Shown here piece by piece: positions 16,554 to 24,705 of a stretch of DNA of 64,000 nucleotides. Every line of letters begins with the position of its first letter. Position 1 is the stretch's first letter. The stretch spans positions 124,001 through 188,000 of the forward strand of contig JAWKTI010000001.1 of assembly GCA_041399155.1 (NCBI GenBank), in the 5' to 3' direction. Below the pieces are notes generated by a model. That model was not told where the DNA came from. It did no database searches and saw only the letters and a list, made by a program, of their open reading frames with translations. Position numbers and translations under genes: made by a program. This DNA is from Zavarzinella sp. (GTDB taxonomy: Bacteria > Planctomycetota > Planctomycetia > Gemmatales > Gemmataceae).

Positions 16554-17096
16554 TTATTTTTCCGACATGTGGGGCTGGAGGTATGGTTCTAATTCTTTCG
16601 CCAGGGTGGTGCGGGCTCGGTAAACCAGTACCCCCGCGTTTGTTTCTGAAATCTGGAGAATCTGGGCAATTTCCTGCTTGGTGTTACCGAGTGCCCGTAA
16701 TTCCACTGCTGCTCGTTGCAGTGGGGGTAACGTAGCCAGAATCTCTTCGATCCGCTCACTCAGTTCGGAACCCACCGCAATCTCTTCAGGCAGAAACTGC
16801 AACCGATCCACAAGGGGCAACTCGGCAAAGTCGTCCCCCATGGTCAGCGAGGCGATTTCCCGTTGTCGGGTGGTGGCGTTAATACACAAATTGGTGATCG
16901 TGCGGAACAGTATCCGCACCCCATCGTTCAGAATATCGTAATCGCCTGCCTTACGAAAAAGCCTCACCAGACTATCCTGCACAATATCTTCGGCATCGCT
17001 GGGGTTTCGCAACAATTTGCGGGCATACACCACCGCACGTGGGATCACCTGTATTGCCCAGGAGTTCAGTTCGTTCTGCTGGGTGGGATCGACCAT
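16554..17096 (-). CDS. ECF-type RNA polymerase sigma factor
   Basis: A 180-residue protein with the two domains of an extracytoplasmic function sigma factor. Residues 20-85 form region 2, with ARKLLRNPSDAEDIVQDSLVRLFRKAG (core-polymerase and -10 binding, the DAEDIVQD motif). Residues 115-165 form region 4 with ILATLPPLQRAAVELRALGNTKQEIAQILQISETNAGVLVYRARTTLAKEL, a helix-turn-helix for the -35 element. No anti-sigma factor gene lies next to it; the gene downstream is the small secreted protein. The signal controlling it cannot be read from the sequence. Confidence 0.85.
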   Translation of the reverse strand: MVDPTQQNELNSWAIQVIPRAVVYARKLLRNPSDAEDIVQDSLVRLFRKAGDYDILNDGVRILFRTITNLCINATTRQREIASLTMGDDFAELPLVDRLQFLPEEIAVGSELSERIEEILATLPPLQRAAVELRALGNTKQEIAQILQISETNAGVLVYRARTTLAKELEPYLQPHMSEK

Positions 17097-17202
17097 GTTT
17101 TGTGGTGGCGATGCGGATGAAATTATTTTTAGCCTAACAGGTATACTGGTTTTTGTGGCCGGAAACGCCCAAAATCAGCCAATTTTTTGACTGCTGTTGG
17201 CG

Positions 17203-18279
17203 CTATCCCACCTCGATGTGGGATGCAACAGGAGTGAGTGGGATTTTTCCAGAACCAGCCAGTGCCAGCTTTTCCGCTACAAAACTGGCATCTGTCGAAC
17301 TGACATCAAGGTGGGTAACCGCCCGCAGGGTATGTGGTCCCACAGCCATCAATTCGATATTGAAGTGCTGCAACGTGCTAACCAATTGTGCAGCATTGCC
17401 CAAAGTGGGGTCAATTTCAAACCACACCAGGTTGGTTTCTGGTGGGCCTTGTTCCAGTTTCAGGCCGGAAGCATTTTCAATGGCGTGTGCCAGTGTTTTG
17501 GCATTTGCGTGGTCGTCCTGCAAGCGTTCGATGTGGTGGTGCAGGGCATGCAAGGCACCTGCAGCCAGAATTCCAACTTGCCGCATGCCGCCTCCAAACA
17601 GTTTTCGCGTGCGGCGTGCCTCCGCAATGAAACTTTTCGATCCCAGCAGTGCGGAGCCAACTGGTGCCCCCAATCCTTTGCTGAAGCAGACCGATGCGGT
17701 ATCGAAATTTCGACATAACTCCTTGAGAGATAAGCTACTTGCGATATGGGCATTCCAGATTCTGGCGCCATCGAGGTGCATTGCCAAACCGTGCTGATCT
17801 GCCCACTGGTAGATGCCATCAATCCATTCCAGTGGGTAAACCTTGCCACCCCCACGATTATGAGTGTTTTCTAATGTCACCAGTCGGGTGCGGGCATAAT
17901 GTTCGTTATTTGGCCGTATTTTCCCTTCCAGATGCACATCACGCAACAAGCCGTTCGGTGCGGCAATCGGCCGGCAGGTGATGCCACTTAAAGTGGCAGG
18001 GCCGCCTGCTTCCCAGACATAAATATGGCACGTTTCGTCGCACAAAAGCTCATCGCCTGGGGAAGTGTGGCACCGAATGGCGATCTGGTTGGCCATAGTG
18101 CCGGAAGGAACAAACATTGCTGCCTGAAAACCGAGCATCTCTGCCACTTTTTCTTGCAGCTCATGGACTGTGGGGTCTTCATCAAAAACATCGTCGCCCA
18201 CAGGGGCCTGGGCCATTGCCGCACGCATCTCGGGCGTGGGCCTGGTTACCGTATCACTTCGCAGGTCGATTCGACCCAT
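17203..18279 (-). CDS. ltaE: Low-specificity L-threonine aldolase
   Basis: A 358-residue PLP-dependent fold-type I enzyme. The N-terminus IDLRSDTVTRPTPEMRAAMAQAPVGDDVFDEDPTV is a strong match to threonine aldolases, followed by FVPSGTMANQIAIRCHTSPGDE (about residues 56-77). The PLP-binding lysine is in the segment VCFSKGLGAPVGSALLGS (about residues 196-213, Lys near 200). It cleaves L-threonine or L-allo-threonine to glycine and acetaldehyde. The ATG at 18279 follows AAGGAA and sits two bases after the stop of an upstream secreted-protein gene, so the two are cotranscribed. Confidence 0.88.
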   Translation of the reverse strand: MGRIDLRSDTVTRPTPEMRAAMAQAPVGDDVFDEDPTVHELQEKVAEMLGFQAAMFVPSGTMANQIAIRCHTSPGDELLCDETCHIYVWEAGGPATLSGITCRPIAAPNGLLRDVHLEGKIRPNNEHYARTRLVTLENTHNRGGGKVYPLEWIDGIYQWADQHGLAMHLDGARIWNAHIASSLSLKELCRNFDTASVCFSKGLGAPVGSALLGSKSFIAEARRTRKLFGGGMRQVGILAAGALHALHHHIERLQDDHANAKTLAHAIENASGLKLEQGPPETNLVWFEIDPTLGNAAQLVSTLQHFNIELMAVGPHTLRAVTHLDVSSTDASFVAEKLALAGSGKIPLTPVASHIEVG

Positions 18280-18281
18280 CG

Positions 18282-18827
18282 CTATTCCTTTACTGGATCC
18301 CGTTGATTGTCAATGTACCAACGGTTATCAATTTTGCGAAAGTTTACGGTGCGGCCGGGGATATCCGGGTGGGTAATTGTAGCCGTCTCACCTGCTTCAT
18401 TGAATGTTCCACCAGATTCGAATTTCTGCAACTGGGTGAATGTATCTGGTTCATCGACAAACTTCAGACGAATTGCTTCCGTAAGTCCTTGAAAATTCAA
18501 GCTGTTCGTTAAAAGACTGACCCGACGAAGCCGCTCTTCGGCATTGCCACGCTGGGCAGCTTCACCCAACTGCTGGTAAGCAATTTCTTCGTAGCTGGCG
18601 TAGGTTTCCTGTAACCGTGCATCGACAAATGTGGGCAACATTAATTGTGCGGCAAGATAGTCTAATCGTTTGTTTTCCATCGCCGTAAGTACCGATTCCA
18701 GAGTATCTTTAGGTGTTTTCTGGCTGTAGGTATCCGGATTAAACAACACCCCGTAGCGGGTCGTTCGATTGGTTTGTGCCATACTGAACAGCGGCAGGCA
18801 CAAAATGGCAATAAATGCGTAACGCAT
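18282..18827 (-). CDS. Secreted protein, unknown function
   Basis: Starting at the ATG at 18827 gives 181 residues with a short signal peptide (MRYAFIAILCLPLFSMA). The mature part is helical with basic and acidic stretches (TLESVLTAMENKRLDYLAAQLMLPTFVDARLQETYASYEEIAYQQLGEAAQRG) and ends in 'GRTVNFRKIDNRWYIDNQ', a pattern seen in proteins that carry a DUF4878/SnoaL-type NTF2-like C-terminus. No family assigned. It directly precedes the threonine aldolase gene. Confidence 0.6.
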   Translation of the reverse strand: MRYAFIAILCLPLFSMAQTNRTTRYGVLFNPDTYSQKTPKDTLESVLTAMENKRLDYLAAQLMLPTFVDARLQETYASYEEIAYQQLGEAAQRGNAEERLRRVSLLTNSLNFQGLTEAIRLKFVDEPDTFTQLQKFESGGTFNEAGETATITHPDIPGRTVNFRKIDNRWYIDNQRDPVKE

Positions 18828-18941
18828 GGAATTTCCCACAATACTATCTATGTACACTTAACCGATTCTCCGCACTACCGCAAGTGGCCGCAGGGGCCGA
18901 TTGGCAGACTCTTTTGCCCCACAGGTGGTATAATCCCACAT

Positions 18942-20063
18942 ATGGCTGCAAATACATTTGGCGAACGATTTCGAGTAACCACCGCAGGGGTCAGTCATGG
19001 GCCGGGCTACCTGTGCATTGTGGATGGATGTCCGGCTGGTCTCCCACTTTCGGTGGACGATTTATTGCCCGATCTGGCCCGCAGGCGACCTGGTCAGTCA
19101 AAATATGTCACGCAACGGGACGAAGCGGACCTGCCGGAGATCATTTCAGGTGTATTCGCAGGGAAAACCGATGGCACACCAATCGGCATTGTGCTGCGAA
19201 ATAACGACCAGCGCAGTGGCGATTACGGCGATATCCAGGACAAATACCGCCCAGGCCATGCGGATTACACCTTTGATGCCAAGTTCGGCTTCCGCGATTT
19301 TCGGGGTGGTGGGCGTTCCAGTGCCCGTGAAACGATTTCCCGTGTGGCAGCGGGGGCGATTGCCAAAAAACTGCTGGCAACGCGATCGGTGCGGGTGTTG
19401 GGATACGTCAAACAAGTAGGACAGGTGCGTTGCCCAGAAATCGACCCCACCATGCTGACGCTGGAACAGGTCGAAGCGAATCCCGTTCGTTGTCCGGATG
19501 AACCCACCGCACAGGCGATGATGGAACTGATTGATTCGGTGCGTAAAGACCGCGATTCGATTGGTGGGCTGTGCGAAATGGTTGCAGTGGGAGTCCCACC
19601 TGGCTGGGGGGAACCTGTTTTTGATAAATTGAAGGCCGATCTGGCAAAAGCAATGCTCTCTCTGCCTGCCGTGACCGCGTTTGAATATGGCATTGGCATG
19701 GCGGTGGCCACGATGCGTGGCAGCGAGCACAATGACCTGTTTCAACCTGCCCCACTCGGGGAACAGCCCCGTAGTCTGGCACCTGCCGTGGTTACCGCCA
19801 CCAACCACCACGGTGGGATGTTGGGAGGCATCTCCAGTGGCATGCCCATAATCTGCCGAGTTGCGGTGAAACCCACCAGCAGTCTGCCAAGGTCGCAGCC
19901 CACTGTCGACCGTCATGGCCAGCCCACAGAGATTCTCACCCGTGGCCGACATGATCCGTGCCTCTTGCCACGCTTTGTGCCGATGGGTGAGGCAATGTTT
20001 GCCCTGGTACTGGCAGACCACATGCTGCGACACGAAACCAGCACTTTGAAGGAACCTCTCTGA
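18942..20063 (+). CDS. aroC: Chorismate synthase
   Basis: Although the frame is open from 18774, the ATG at 18942 starts at MAANTFGERFRVTTAGVSHGPGYLCIVDGCPAG, the conserved N-terminus of chorismate synthase, giving 373 residues, the normal length. The hallmarks GVSHGPGY (residues 15-22), RRPGQSKYVTQRDE (about 47-60), DYTFDAKFGFRDFRGGGRSSARETISRVAAGA (about 108-138) and the C-terminal GISSGMPI and RHDPCLLPRFVPMGEAM are all present. The enzyme converts EPSP to chorismate using reduced FMN, the last step of the common aromatic pathway. Convergent with the DUF1559 gene, only five bases apart. Confidence 0.95.
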   Translation: MAANTFGERFRVTTAGVSHGPGYLCIVDGCPAGLPLSVDDLLPDLARRRPGQSKYVTQRDEADLPEIISGVFAGKTDGTPIGIVLRNNDQRSGDYGDIQDKYRPGHADYTFDAKFGFRDFRGGGRSSARETISRVAAGAIAKKLLATRSVRVLGYVKQVGQVRCPEIDPTMLTLEQVEANPVRCPDEPTAQAMMELIDSVRKDRDSIGGLCEMVAVGVPPGWGEPVFDKLKADLAKAMLSLPAVTAFEYGIGMAVATMRGSEHNDLFQPAPLGEQPRSLAPAVVTATNHHGGMLGGISSGMPIICRVAVKPTSSLPRSQPTVDRHGQPTEILTRGRHDPCLLPRFVPMGEAMFALVLADHMLRHETSTLKEPL

Positions 20064-20068
20064 TCGGC

Positions 20069-20995
20069 TTACTCCTGATTCACTTCGCCACGGGCGCGGG
20101 TCAGCAATGCCAGAACTAAATCTAATGATGTCGAGGCTTTCAGGAATCGGATCGAGCCATCGCCCATGCAAATGTTTGCCCCACCGGTGTGAAATGCGTA
20201 AATTTCCTTGTCATTGATGCAGTTCACCGCACAGGGACCATAGGGATCGGTCTGGTTCACGGGATTGAAGCCGCCGATATGGATTCGACTGTCCGGATTC
20301 GCCCAGGGCCCACCTGCCCACGAACCGGTGGTGGCTCTCCCCTGAATAAAGCGACCATTTCGTCCCGCACATTCCGCCAGCATCATCGTATTGCTTGTGC
20401 CATCAGTGATACTGGCAATCGTTCTTACACCAGAACCATCAAGCTTCATGTGGCTCAAAATGCCAATATAATTGGGATCCGAAGTACTGACATAGGGTGC
20501 CATTGCGCCAGAAACAAAAGGATTGGGCCATACACGTTCGGTGGTGGCAGCGTAATCCAGCAAGCCCCGATTCGCATGGCGTTGGGTATCGCTTAGTGGC
20601 ACGGACGGACAAACAAAAACATTAATTTTGTTACGTATTGCTCTGCCTGCCCCTGCATTGTCTGAAGCATCCCAGTTGACATCAAAATTGTACTGGCGGT
20701 GGATGGCATCCTGTTCGATAAACGGCAAGATGTGGGGAGTCCACGAATGTATGACTGTTTCCCCAGCAGGATTAAGACGTTGTTGTCGTGCTGCGGGCAA
20801 GCTGCCCAGCATATCATGGTGGTTATGTAGTGCCAGCCCCAGTTGTTTCAGGTTGCTGGTGCACTTGGCACGGTTGGCTGCTTCCCGCACCTTCTGGATA
20901 GCGGGCAATAACAATCCGATTAAAATCGCAATAATGGCGATAACGACCAACAATTCAATGAGAGTAAACGCTTTGCGTGAGAAAGGATGACGCAC
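20069..20995 (-). CDS. DUF1559 protein with prepilin-type N-terminus
   Basis: A GTG start at 20995, with GGAG six bases upstream, opens with MRHPFSRKAFTLIELLVVIAIIAILIGLLLPAIQKVREAANRAKC, the FTLIELLVVIAIIAIL type IV pilin/pseudopilin methylation motif typical of DUF1559 proteins, giving 308 residues. The C-terminal half contains the conserved DUF1559 sequences WTPHILPFIEQ and FHTGGANICMGDGSIRFLKAS. These proteins are a large planctomycete-specific paralogue group, thought to be processed by a prepilin peptidase, function unknown. It is followed downstream on the same strand by nothing, and preceded by the lipoprotein gene at 21031. Confidence 0.88.
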   Translation of the reverse strand: MRHPFSRKAFTLIELLVVIAIIAILIGLLLPAIQKVREAANRAKCTSNLKQLGLALHNHHDMLGSLPAARQQRLNPAGETVIHSWTPHILPFIEQDAIHRQYNFDVNWDASDNAGAGRAIRNKINVFVCPSVPLSDTQRHANRGLLDYAATTERVWPNPFVSGAMAPYVSTSDPNYIGILSHMKLDGSGVRTIASITDGTSNTMMLAECAGRNGRFIQGRATTGSWAGGPWANPDSRIHIGGFNPVNQTDPYGPCAVNCINDKEIYAFHTGGANICMGDGSIRFLKASTSLDLVLALLTRARGEVNQE

Positions 20996-21030
20996 GTGAA
21001 TCTCCAAAAAGAGTAAAGATGAGAATTAAT

Positions 21031-21459
21031 TCATTTTGTTAGCCGAAACGGCTCCAATTGATTGGTTTTGTTCTGAACAGTGGCACGCAATAATTGGTGG
21101 CTCTGATCAGCGTATTTTTCGGGTAATTTGTTCTTGGGTTGGTCGGTGTTGCGGGCGTTTTCATCAAACCAGGAAACCAAAACAATGTATTCACCTGGAA
21201 TGGCACCCGCACCTCGAGGGTGGGTCAATGTAAAGTTGCCTGAAGGATCGACTTTACCCGTGGGTCGTGCCTGATCTTCACGGTCACCATCCACGGGTAC
21301 GAAAATGACCGTGGCACCTGCAGCGGGCTGGTCTTCAAAAAAGACCGCACCAGCAACAGGGTAAAGGCTGTTGGCAGAATCGCACCCAAAGCCAGACATG
21401 ATCAAAATGCCCAGCGCCAGAATACGTACATTTAACTTCAGGCACATGGCGAACACCAT
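21031..21459 (-). CDS. Putative lipoprotein with transthyretin-like domain
   Basis: A 142-residue protein with a hydrophobic N-terminus ending in MSGFGC (lipobox-like, GFGC) followed by a small beta-sandwich: YPVAGAVFFEDQPAAGATVIFVPVDG, GNFTLTHPRGAGAIPGEYIVLVSW. This is the carboxypeptidase regulatory/transthyretin-like layout of the planctomycete lipoproteins that often neighbour DUF1559 genes. Start may be ATG 21459 or the internal ATG at 21447. It is 35 bases upstream of the DUF1559 gene on the same strand, so the two form a likely operon. Confidence 0.7.
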   Translation of the reverse strand: MVFAMCLKLNVRILALGILIMSGFGCDSANSLYPVAGAVFFEDQPAAGATVIFVPVDGDREDQARPTGKVDPSGNFTLTHPRGAGAIPGEYIVLVSWFDENARNTDQPKNKLPEKYADQSHQLLRATVQNKTNQLEPFRLTK

Positions 21460-21593
21460 TATCAGAAAGGTGTCTGAATGTTAATTGTTTCTTAAAAATA
21501 GGTCAAGCAGAAAATTAGAAATTTCTGAAAAGCAATTCGTCTGGCAAACTTCTTTGCCAAGAAATGGTATCTTAGGCGGTCTATGAGAAAAAA

Positions 21594-21800
21594 TTAATTT
21601 CCAGCTTCTGTTTGCGAAATGCCGCGATAGATAAACTTTCGCAGCACCTGGGCCACGGTAGTTCCGCGTTTGCGGGCTTCGGCTTCAATTTCCAGGAGTT
21701 GCCAACGGGGGATCAACAGCGAAAGTTCCACCACTTCGGAAGAACCGTATAATGTGGTGGAGGTGCTGGAACCAACTGATGTATCGATGTCTGTAAGCAT
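21594..21800 (-). CDS. Small ribbon-helix-helix-like protein
   Basis: A 68-residue protein with GGGAAG before its ATG. After a Ser/Thr-rich N-terminus, residues 26-60 read LSLLIPRWQLLEIEAEARKRGTTVAQVLRKFIYRGI: a strand followed by two helices, the pattern of ribbon-helix-helix regulators. It is preceded in the same direction by the 130-residue protein gene at 21863. Confidence 0.55.
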   Translation of the reverse strand: MLTDIDTSVGSSTSTTLYGSSEVVELSLLIPRWQLLEIEAEARKRGTTVAQVLRKFIYRGISQTEAGN

Positions 21801-21862
21801 CTTACTTCCCCAACAGGCCGGTTTAGCAGTTCCACAATGTTCGGCCTGTGGGAACGAAGTGG

Positions 21863-22243
21863 TTACCGGTCGGCTTGACGCCGCGATTTACCACTATGCA
21901 AATATGTTGCCAATTCGTTTTCTAATTTTGAAGTAATAAATTCTGCACGCTCTGGATGGTCACGCAGAGCCAGGTCAACCCAGCCAATAATAGTACGGCA
22001 CAAAAGTTCAGTATCGATCACCCGATTCGGCACACCAGTGGTGCGTTCCATACAAGCCGAAGTGTGCGATTGGGCCACGCGGAAGCGGTCTGCCGCTTCC
22101 CAAACTTTAATTTGGCCGTCAATCACCTGGTTAATAATCGATTTTTTTTCGGAAAGTCCCATCAAAACTGCAGATCGAAGAGGTTTTGGTTCCATACGTT
22201 TCGAAGGAATCAGAACTGCAGGTTCTTCTGTTAAAACAGACAC
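21863..22243 (-). CDS. Small helical protein, possible HTH, unknown
   Basis: A hydrophilic protein of about 107-130 residues depending on start: the frame opens with TTG at 22255, but GTG at 22243 (GAGG before it) and ATG at 22195 are alternatives. The segment KKSIINQVIDGQIKVWEAADRFRVAQSHT looks like a helix-turn-helix, followed by helices LLCRTIIGWVDLALRDHPERAEFITSKLENELATYL. Together with the ribbon-helix-helix gene immediately downstream it looks like a small regulatory pair. Confidence 0.45.
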   Translation of the reverse strand: MSVLTEEPAVLIPSKRMEPKPLRSAVLMGLSEKKSIINQVIDGQIKVWEAADRFRVAQSHTSACMERTTGVPNRVIDTELLCRTIIGWVDLALRDHPERAEFITSKLENELATYLHSGKSRRQADR

Positions 22244-22255
22244 AATCAACCTCAA

Positions 22256-22753
22256 AGTTTTAGGATTAGGTAAAGTTTCACGGTTAGTGGTTATCTAGCT
22301 CGGAAACTTAGGGTAGGTAGGGAAAATATCGGTACTGCGATAAATTTCCTGCACAAATAATCGTTACAGGCAACCTTCGCGCCAAATCAATGAAAAATTG
22401 GTAAAAATAGTGGCAAGTACTTAACAATTCATCGTTTGCGTTCGAAAACTGTGCCTGAGGATCACCCGGTTCCTGGGTTAAAGACCACCATACGCTAGCA
22501 GCGCATGCCATTATTTGCAGCACTGCATTATTATATCTGTGAAATGGCAAGTTCTTGCGCGATCTTTCAAATTATTTTTTTCCGGCCCACCTGGTGCTTC
22601 AATTTTGGGCAGAACAATGCCATTTTATCAGGCAGTGTGGCCAGGGATTCATTCTGCAATTCACTGATTGAACTTATTGAACTCAATACATTTGAAATGG
22701 ACCACATCGTGCATTCAATTTAGGCACGAACGCCCGTTTTCTGAGCAGATTGC
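22256..22753. other. About 500 bases with no supported gene
   Basis: Short frames occur on both strands but lack a ribosome binding site and a recognisable protein pattern. No repeat, tRNA-like fold or terminator with a T-run was spotted by eye. Confidence 0.4.
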
Positions 22754-23404
22754 CTAATTTGACGTGCGGAACAGGCTTAATACTTCCTGGCGCATCGTGG
22801 GATCGGTCTGATAAATTCCGTGGGAAGCATACGTAATACAGGTGGTGCCCGGTTTTCGCACCCCACGTATGGTCATGCACGAATGTTCCCCTTCCAGCAT
22901 TACAAGCACACCACGTGGGTCGATTTTTTCCAGAAGGATGTCTGCAATCTGCTGCGTAAGGCGTTCCTGAACCTGGGGTCTGCGGGCAAATTCCTCCACC
23001 ACGCGGGCCAACTTGCTTAACCCCACCACTTTACCTGTGGGAATATAGGCAATGTGGGCTTTGCCAGTAAACGGCAGCATATGGTGTTCGCAGAAGCTAG
23101 TGAAGGAAATATCTTTCTGGATAACCACATCGTTATAATCAACGTCGAACTTTTTCTCCAGATGCACCCCTGGATCTGCCCGCAGGCCAGAAAACACTTC
23201 CGCATACATCCGTGCGACGCGAGCTGGAGTATCCAGCAAACCGTCGCGATCGGGGTCTTCTCCGACGGCCAGCAGAATTTCACGAACTGCTGCCTGAATC
23301 CGTTCGTGGTCTACCCCACTGTTCGGATGGCCATCCTGGGAATCCACATCAATATCGTGCTCAAGATGTCCAATATAGGGCACCACTAGTTGTCGGGAAC
23401 TCAA
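22754..23404 (-). CDS. folE: GTP cyclohydrolase I
   Basis: A TTG at 23404, seven bases after GGAGG, gives 216 residues and is a better start than the upstream in-frame GTG at 23479. The body matches GTP cyclohydrolase I: ERIQAAVREILLAVGEDPDRDGLLDTPARVARMYAEVFSG, then SFTSFCEHHMLPFTGKAHIAYIPTGKVVGLSKLARVVEEFARRPQVQERLTQQIADIL, and the C-terminal EGEHSCMTIRGVRKPGT. The Cys and His residues of FCEHH and the Cys of EHSCM are the zinc ligands. It converts GTP to dihydroneopterin triphosphate for folate or pterin-based cofactors. It stands alone on its strand next to the CPBP gene. Confidence 0.93.
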   Translation of the reverse strand: MSSRQLVVPYIGHLEHDIDVDSQDGHPNSGVDHERIQAAVREILLAVGEDPDRDGLLDTPARVARMYAEVFSGLRADPGVHLEKKFDVDYNDVVIQKDISFTSFCEHHMLPFTGKAHIAYIPTGKVVGLSKLARVVEEFARRPQVQERLTQQIADILLEKIDPRGVLVMLEGEHSCMTIRGVRKPGTTCITYASHGIYQTDPTMRQEVLSLFRTSN

Positions 23405-23566
23405 CGGAGAACCTCCACCCACATAGAGAGTACGCGGTATTATACAACTCTCCTGCCGGAACTGCTGAAATAACTTCACTACTTATAGGTGAGAGACCAC
23501 CTGAAAGCAAAGTGGTTCAGAAGTGGGCTTTTTCCAATCTTTTCACTCGCCAATGCCATTTTTATC

Positions 23567-23600
23567 GCAATATTGCTAAATTGCAACTTTGCAATATTGC
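23567..23600. promoter_or_regulatory. Two perfect 10-base palindromes, GCAATATTGC, 24 bases apart
   Basis: GCAATATTGC occurs at 23567-23576 and again at 23591-23600. They lie between the start of folE (23404) and the end of the CPBP gene (23603), in the sense of upstream of folE. An operator for a dimeric regulator is a reasonable guess because the two centres are about two helical turns apart. Confidence 0.35.
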
Positions 23601-23602
23601 AC

Positions 23603-24553
23603 TTAAAGCATTCCCATGCGCACATGTTGGGCAATTGCTGCCAGATCCATCAGCAGGGCAATTCCCATGTGCACACAGATCCCACCAAACAGCGAACCGG
23701 TGCGTAATGAGAGCACTCCCAGGAAGTAACCGCCAAAGATCGAACTGATCGCCTCGCCCATTGGTTTTTCGAAGTGCAGGAAACAATAGGCAGCAGCCAT
23801 CGGCAACACGGCATGGCGATCCAGTTTGTGGGCGACGCCATGAATCATTGCCCCACGGAAGATCAGTTCAATGGCGATAAAGCGTGCCATGTACGATGGT
23901 TCGTAAAAGGCCAGTAATTGGGAATGCGACCACCCCAACGCCCCACTGTGCTTCCAGGGTTTCATCATGGGGTATTGTTCCAGAAAGGCAGGCAAAAAAG
24001 ATGCCGCTGCGATCAAAGGCAGCATTAGAATCATACACACCGCGTATAGACGCCAGTGAAAACCCCTGGTGGTGAAGCCATACATAAATGGTGCCTGTCG
24101 ACGATCCAGCACTCGCCACAGTACCCAGATCAGCACGAGACCCAGAATGACACGGTGCCACGAGATATAAACTGCACTCAGGTAACTCAAATCGCGACCA
24201 GTGAAACCGGTAAACTGGTCGGCCAGCTCCCTGAAAAATGTGGTGCCATATACCACACCTGCCACTGCCAGCCACAAGAGAGATCTGCCCCACATCGAAG
24301 CGGAAAGGAGTAATCGGCGGTCTTTGGAAAAAAACAGCTTAGGAATCAGAATCGCATAATAGGCCAGGCCGTAAAACGCCATCGTCCGCAGTGCACGCTC
24401 CCAGCCAGTGTAGTAAGAGACGTATTCGGTTTTGATATGCTCGGTATAGTTGATCGCTACCGATACACCCAGGAAGATGGCCGCCCACAGGTAGATCGGC
24501 CAGTAGAAATCCTGCTTCAAAAAATCCCGAACGTACTTTAATAATTCCTTCAT
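23603..24553 (-). CDS. CPBP-family intramembrane protease-like protein
   Basis: A 316-residue membrane protein with about eight hydrophobic segments. The C-terminal half carries the CPBP motif pattern ARFIAIELIFRGAMIHG, with the glutamate and the downstream arginine of the 'EExxxR'-type motif reduced here to ELIFR, then CFLHFEK with the conserved His and GGICVHMGIALLMD with another His. CPBP proteins include the CAAX prenyl endopeptidases and bacteriocin-immunity proteins. A single glutamate instead of two is unusual and activity is uncertain. Start ATG 24553 follows GGTGG. Confidence 0.7.
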   Translation of the reverse strand: MKELLKYVRDFLKQDFYWPIYLWAAIFLGVSVAINYTEHIKTEYVSYYTGWERALRTMAFYGLAYYAILIPKLFFSKDRRLLLSASMWGRSLLWLAVAGVVYGTTFFRELADQFTGFTGRDLSYLSAVYISWHRVILGLVLIWVLWRVLDRRQAPFMYGFTTRGFHWRLYAVCMILMLPLIAAASFLPAFLEQYPMMKPWKHSGALGWSHSQLLAFYEPSYMARFIAIELIFRGAMIHGVAHKLDRHAVLPMAAAYCFLHFEKPMGEAISSIFGGYFLGVLSLRTGSLFGGICVHMGIALLMDLAAIAQHVRMGML

Positions 24554-24705
24554 CTTGGGCCACCCACTCCAGAATGAATCTGCGTCATCGGCTACAATAA
24601 CCTACTGGTTATACAGAAATCACTCTTGCTTTCAGGATTGGGCAAAAAATTGAACGATTTCATTTATGGATTGCATCTGCCAAATTATTCTGAATCCACA
24701 AGTGA

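Noticed and set aside
19146..20171. 341-residue open frame antisense to aroC on the minus strand
   Set aside because: It mirrors the aroC coding strand and has no independent ribosome binding site or protein pattern.
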